The notes beneath the pieces were generated by a model. The model saw only the letters and a program-made list of their open reading frames with translations, was not told where the DNA came from and did not search any database. Made by a program: the position numbers and the translations under genes. A stretch of 6,657 bases of DNA from assembly GCA_021797955.1 (NCBI GenBank), contig JAJZYV010000103.1, positions 1 through 6,657 on the forward strand. The letters run 5' to 3'. Source of the DNA: Thermoplasmata archaeon (GTDB lineage Archaea > Thermoplasmatota > Thermoplasmata > Thermoplasmatales > Thermoplasmataceae). Every line of letters starts with the position of its first letter. The stretch's first letter is position 1. Shown in pieces: positions 5,483 through 6,657 of the stretch.

Positions 5483-6226
5483 TTAGAAAAAGAACCCTCC
5501 ATTTATGTTTATAACCTCTCCATTTATATATGAAGCTTTTTCAGAGCATAAAAAAGAAATCAGTTCAGCAACTTCCTCAGGTTTTCCAAGTCTACCGGAT
5601 GGAATCTTATTCTCATAATCTTTGAGGATTTCTGCTGGAATGGTTGAAATCATTTCCGTATTTATTATGCCTGGACTTATAGCATTTGAAGTTATGCCAT
5701 ATTTCCCAAGTTCTCTGGCCAGTGTTAGTGTCAATCCTACAAGTCCAGCTTTTGATGCAGCATAATTTGCCTGTCCCCTGTTACCGTATCGACTTATGGA
5801 CGAAATATTAATAATTCTTCCAAAATGGTTGCCGATCATACCTTCAACAACCTGTTTTGTACAGTTGAATGCACCGTACAGGTTCACCCTCATCACCTGA
5901 TCCCATTGCTCATACGTCATCTTTCTTATTGTGGCATCCCTTGTAATTCCCGCATTATTTATCAGAACGCTCACTGATTCAGTTGCTGTTTCTCTCCTGA
6001 TGTTATTAAATAATTCCACTGTTGATTTAAAATTAGCAACATCAGCCATCATTCCTAATATATCACCATTTGTTTCATTCTGAAGGTCTCTGGCGGTATC
6101 AGCTACCTCATCTTTCAAATCCGCTAGAACTACAAAAAATCCGTCTCTCAAAAGAGATCTGGCAATACTTTTTCCTATTCCTCCATTACCACCTGTAATT
6201 ACTGCAACTTGTTTATTACCTGACAT
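5483..6226 (-). CDS. Classical SDR, 3-oxoacyl-(CoA/ACP) reductase type (FabG/PhaB-like)
   Basis: This encodes a 247-aa cytoplasmic NAD(P)-dependent short-chain dehydrogenase from the preferred start. The Rossmann motif TGGNGGIG is at residues 11-18, NNAG at 90-93 and the structural Asn at 115. The catalytic Ser is about 143 in NISS, with Tyr155 and Lys159 in YAASK, and SPG at about 184-186. The C-terminal NGG block ends in GGFFF. The block GNRGQANYAASKAG is especially close to FabG/acetoacetyl-CoA reductase proteins. Asp36 at the end of strand 2 hints at NAD(H), but Lys19 after the Gly motif leaves NADP(H) open. An in-frame ATG at 6235 would add MTY. I prefer 6226 because the TATA-like element is then 30 nt upstream, as at the MFS gene. 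Though transcribed in the opposite direction, it shares a promoter and start-region cassette with the MFS operon. It therefore likely reduces the 3-oxo product of the KAS-like enzyme, or oxidises a 3-hydroxyacyl-CoA. Confidence 0.92.
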   Translation of the reverse strand: MSGNKQVAVITGGNGGIGKSIARSLLRDGFFVVLADLKDEVADTARDLQNETNGDILGMMADVANFKSTVELFNNIRRETATESVSVLINNAGITRDATIRKMTYEQWDQVMRVNLYGAFNCTKQVVEGMIGNHFGRIINISSISRYGNRGQANYAASKAGLVGLTLTLARELGKYGITSNAISPGIINTEMISTIPAEILKDYENKIPSGRLGKPEEVAELISFLCSEKASYINGEVININGGFFF

Positions 6227-6234
6227 GTATGTCA
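6221..6234 (-). promoter_or_regulatory. Putative TetR operator over the SDR start codon
   Basis: On the minus strand TGACAT-AC-ATGTCA is a perfect inverted repeat with 6-nt arms. It covers -8 to +6 relative to the start at 6226, the same register as the MFS site at 231-244. It is followed directly by GGTAAT, also as in the MFS gene. Confidence 0.55.
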
Positions 6235-6250
6235 TATATCTTAAAACGTT

Positions 6251-6260
6251 CTTAAAGTTT
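6251..6260 (-). promoter_or_regulatory. TATA-like promoter element of the SDR gene
   Basis: On the minus strand AAACTTTAAG ends in TTTAAG (6256 down to 6251), whose first T is exactly 30 nt upstream of the ATG at 6226. No SD site precedes either possible start, so a leaderless mRNA is expected. Confidence 0.6.
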
Positions 6261-6286
6261 TCTTTGGACTTAACTTTTTAACTTAA

Positions 6287-6299
6287 TCCCGAATCGGGA
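6287..6299. repeat. GC-rich palindrome upstream of the SDR promoter
   Basis: TCCCGA-A-TCGGGA is a perfect inverted repeat with 6-nt arms around a single base, a G/C-rich island in very AT-rich DNA. It starts 61 nt upstream of the SDR start and lies about 140 nt before the VOC frame. It is unlike the TGAC-N6-GTCA motif, so it could bind a second regulator, or act as a weak terminator or mRNA hairpin. No partner copy is visible elsewhere in the window. Confidence 0.4.
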
Positions 6300-6450
6300 A
6301 GGTTATGAATAACGTTGAGCATTGAATTTAACATCAGTTGAAAGTCTGGTAATTTCTAACTCTAATTTCATTAAAAGACACTTTCACGATAATCATGAAT
6401 TTAGAATAGTCTATTTTAGCAAAGGAGTAATCTGAAAATGGTGATTAATA

Positions 6451-6657
6451 ATTATAAGTGAGATTTCAGGTATTGATGAAGTTCTCTTTTTTGTTGATAA
6501 TCTGGCAGACGCAAAGGAATGGATCAAAGTGTTATTAGAAAAAGAGCCAGATTTTCAAAGTGAAAATTATTATTCTTTTAACCTCGGATTCTGTAAAATA
6601 GGATTACATCCCTCTGATGATAAATCAAGTTCTGGTGTAGCAGGGCAGGTTTCTTAC
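6451..6657 (+). CDS. VOC-family (glyoxalase/bleomycin-resistance-like) protein, 5' part, start uncertain
   Basis: The open frame runs to the window edge (69 codons visible), so the gene is 3'-truncated here. The start of a vicinal-oxygen-chelate domain is recognisable: IDEVLFFVDNLADAKEWIKV is the first beta strand and helix of the babbb module, and LGFCKIGLHPSDD is the strand with the GLHP motif common in this family. These proteins are metal-dependent lyases, isomerases, dioxygenases or drug-binding proteins, and the function cannot be narrowed. The frame opens after a TGA at 6442-6444 and holds no ATG, GTG or TTG before the domain, only ATA or ATT codons (6448, 6451, 6454). GGTGAT at 6440-6445 is a good SD for ATT 6451 or ATA 6454. 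Alternatively, translation starts at ATG 6438, which has AGGAG upstream, and a frameshift or sequence error separates it from the domain. The start given is a guess. Confidence 0.62.
   Translation, partial: MISEISGIDEVLFFVDNLADAKEWIKVLLEKEPDFQSENYYSFNLGFCKIGLHPSDDKSSSGVAGQVSY

Noticed and set aside
1627..6226. Naming the enzymes oleA, oleB, oleC and oleD
   Set aside because: The hydrolase has a Ser rather than Asp nucleophile, the SDR is a short classical type, and the KAS-like protein lacks the catalytic Asn. Class resemblance alone does not support the names.
6270..6284. Two copies of TTAACTT spaced by one base upstream of the SDR promoter
   Set aside because: A short A/T-rich repeat expected by chance in this base composition. 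No third copy or matching site was seen at the MFS promoter.
1..6657. CRISPR arrays, tRNA/rRNA genes, insertion sequences or attachment sites
   Set aside because: No regularly spaced repeats, structured RNA signatures, transposase motifs or terminal repeats were visible by eye on either strand.

Overview
The window looks like chromosomal DNA of an acidophilic, moderately AT-rich archaeon, most likely of the order Thermoplasmatales (Ferroplasma, Acidiplasma or Cuniculiplasma type). This is an inference from the sequence, not a database match. Codon use favours AGA/AGG and ATA. The first genes of transcription units have no Shine-Dalgarno (SD) site and carry an A/T-rich TATA-like element whose first T lies 30 nt upstream of the start codon, which is leaderless archaeal style. 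Downstream genes are packed or overlapping and are preceded by GGTG(A)(T) SD sites complementary to the archaeal 16S tail.

Layout. Positions 1-238 are non-coding and hold the promoter of a five-gene plus-strand block: an MFS transporter (239-1630), a serine alpha/beta-hydrolase (1627-2445, 4-nt overlap), an AMP-forming acyl-CoA ligase (2449-3855, apparently starting at CTG), a KAS III-like condensing enzyme (3836-4825, 20-nt overlap), and a TetR-family repressor (4851-5435) that seems to have its own leaderless promoter. A hairpin with T runs (5452-5469) separates this block from a convergent minus-strand classical SDR reductase of FabG/PhaB type (5483-6226). Positions 6227-6450 hold the SDR promoter and a GC-rich palindrome. 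The right edge holds the first ~69 codons of a VOC (glyoxalase-like) protein cut by the window end.

How the genes may work together. The ligase would activate a carboxylic acid as acyl-CoA, the KAS III-like enzyme would condense or transfer the acyl group, the SDR would reduce a 3-oxo product (or oxidise a 3-hydroxy one), the hydrolase would cleave an ester, lactone or thioester, and the MFS protein would move substrate or product across the membrane under TetR control. The strongest unexpected signal is that the MFS operon and the opposite-strand SDR start with the same promoter cassette: TTTAAG, exactly 24 nt, then a TGAC-N6-GTCA inverted repeat spanning the start codon, then the identical 12-mer ATGTCAGGTAAT. 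This suggests both units form one regulon, probably that of the local TetR protein, and that both proteins really start at the internal Met (MSGN).

The set of enzyme classes (KAS/thiolase-fold enzyme, alpha/beta-hydrolase, AMP-ligase, SDR) resembles bacterial OleABCD olefin/beta-lactone clusters. However, the Ser nucleophile of the hydrolase and the short classical SDR argue against strict orthology, so the pathway remains unassigned.
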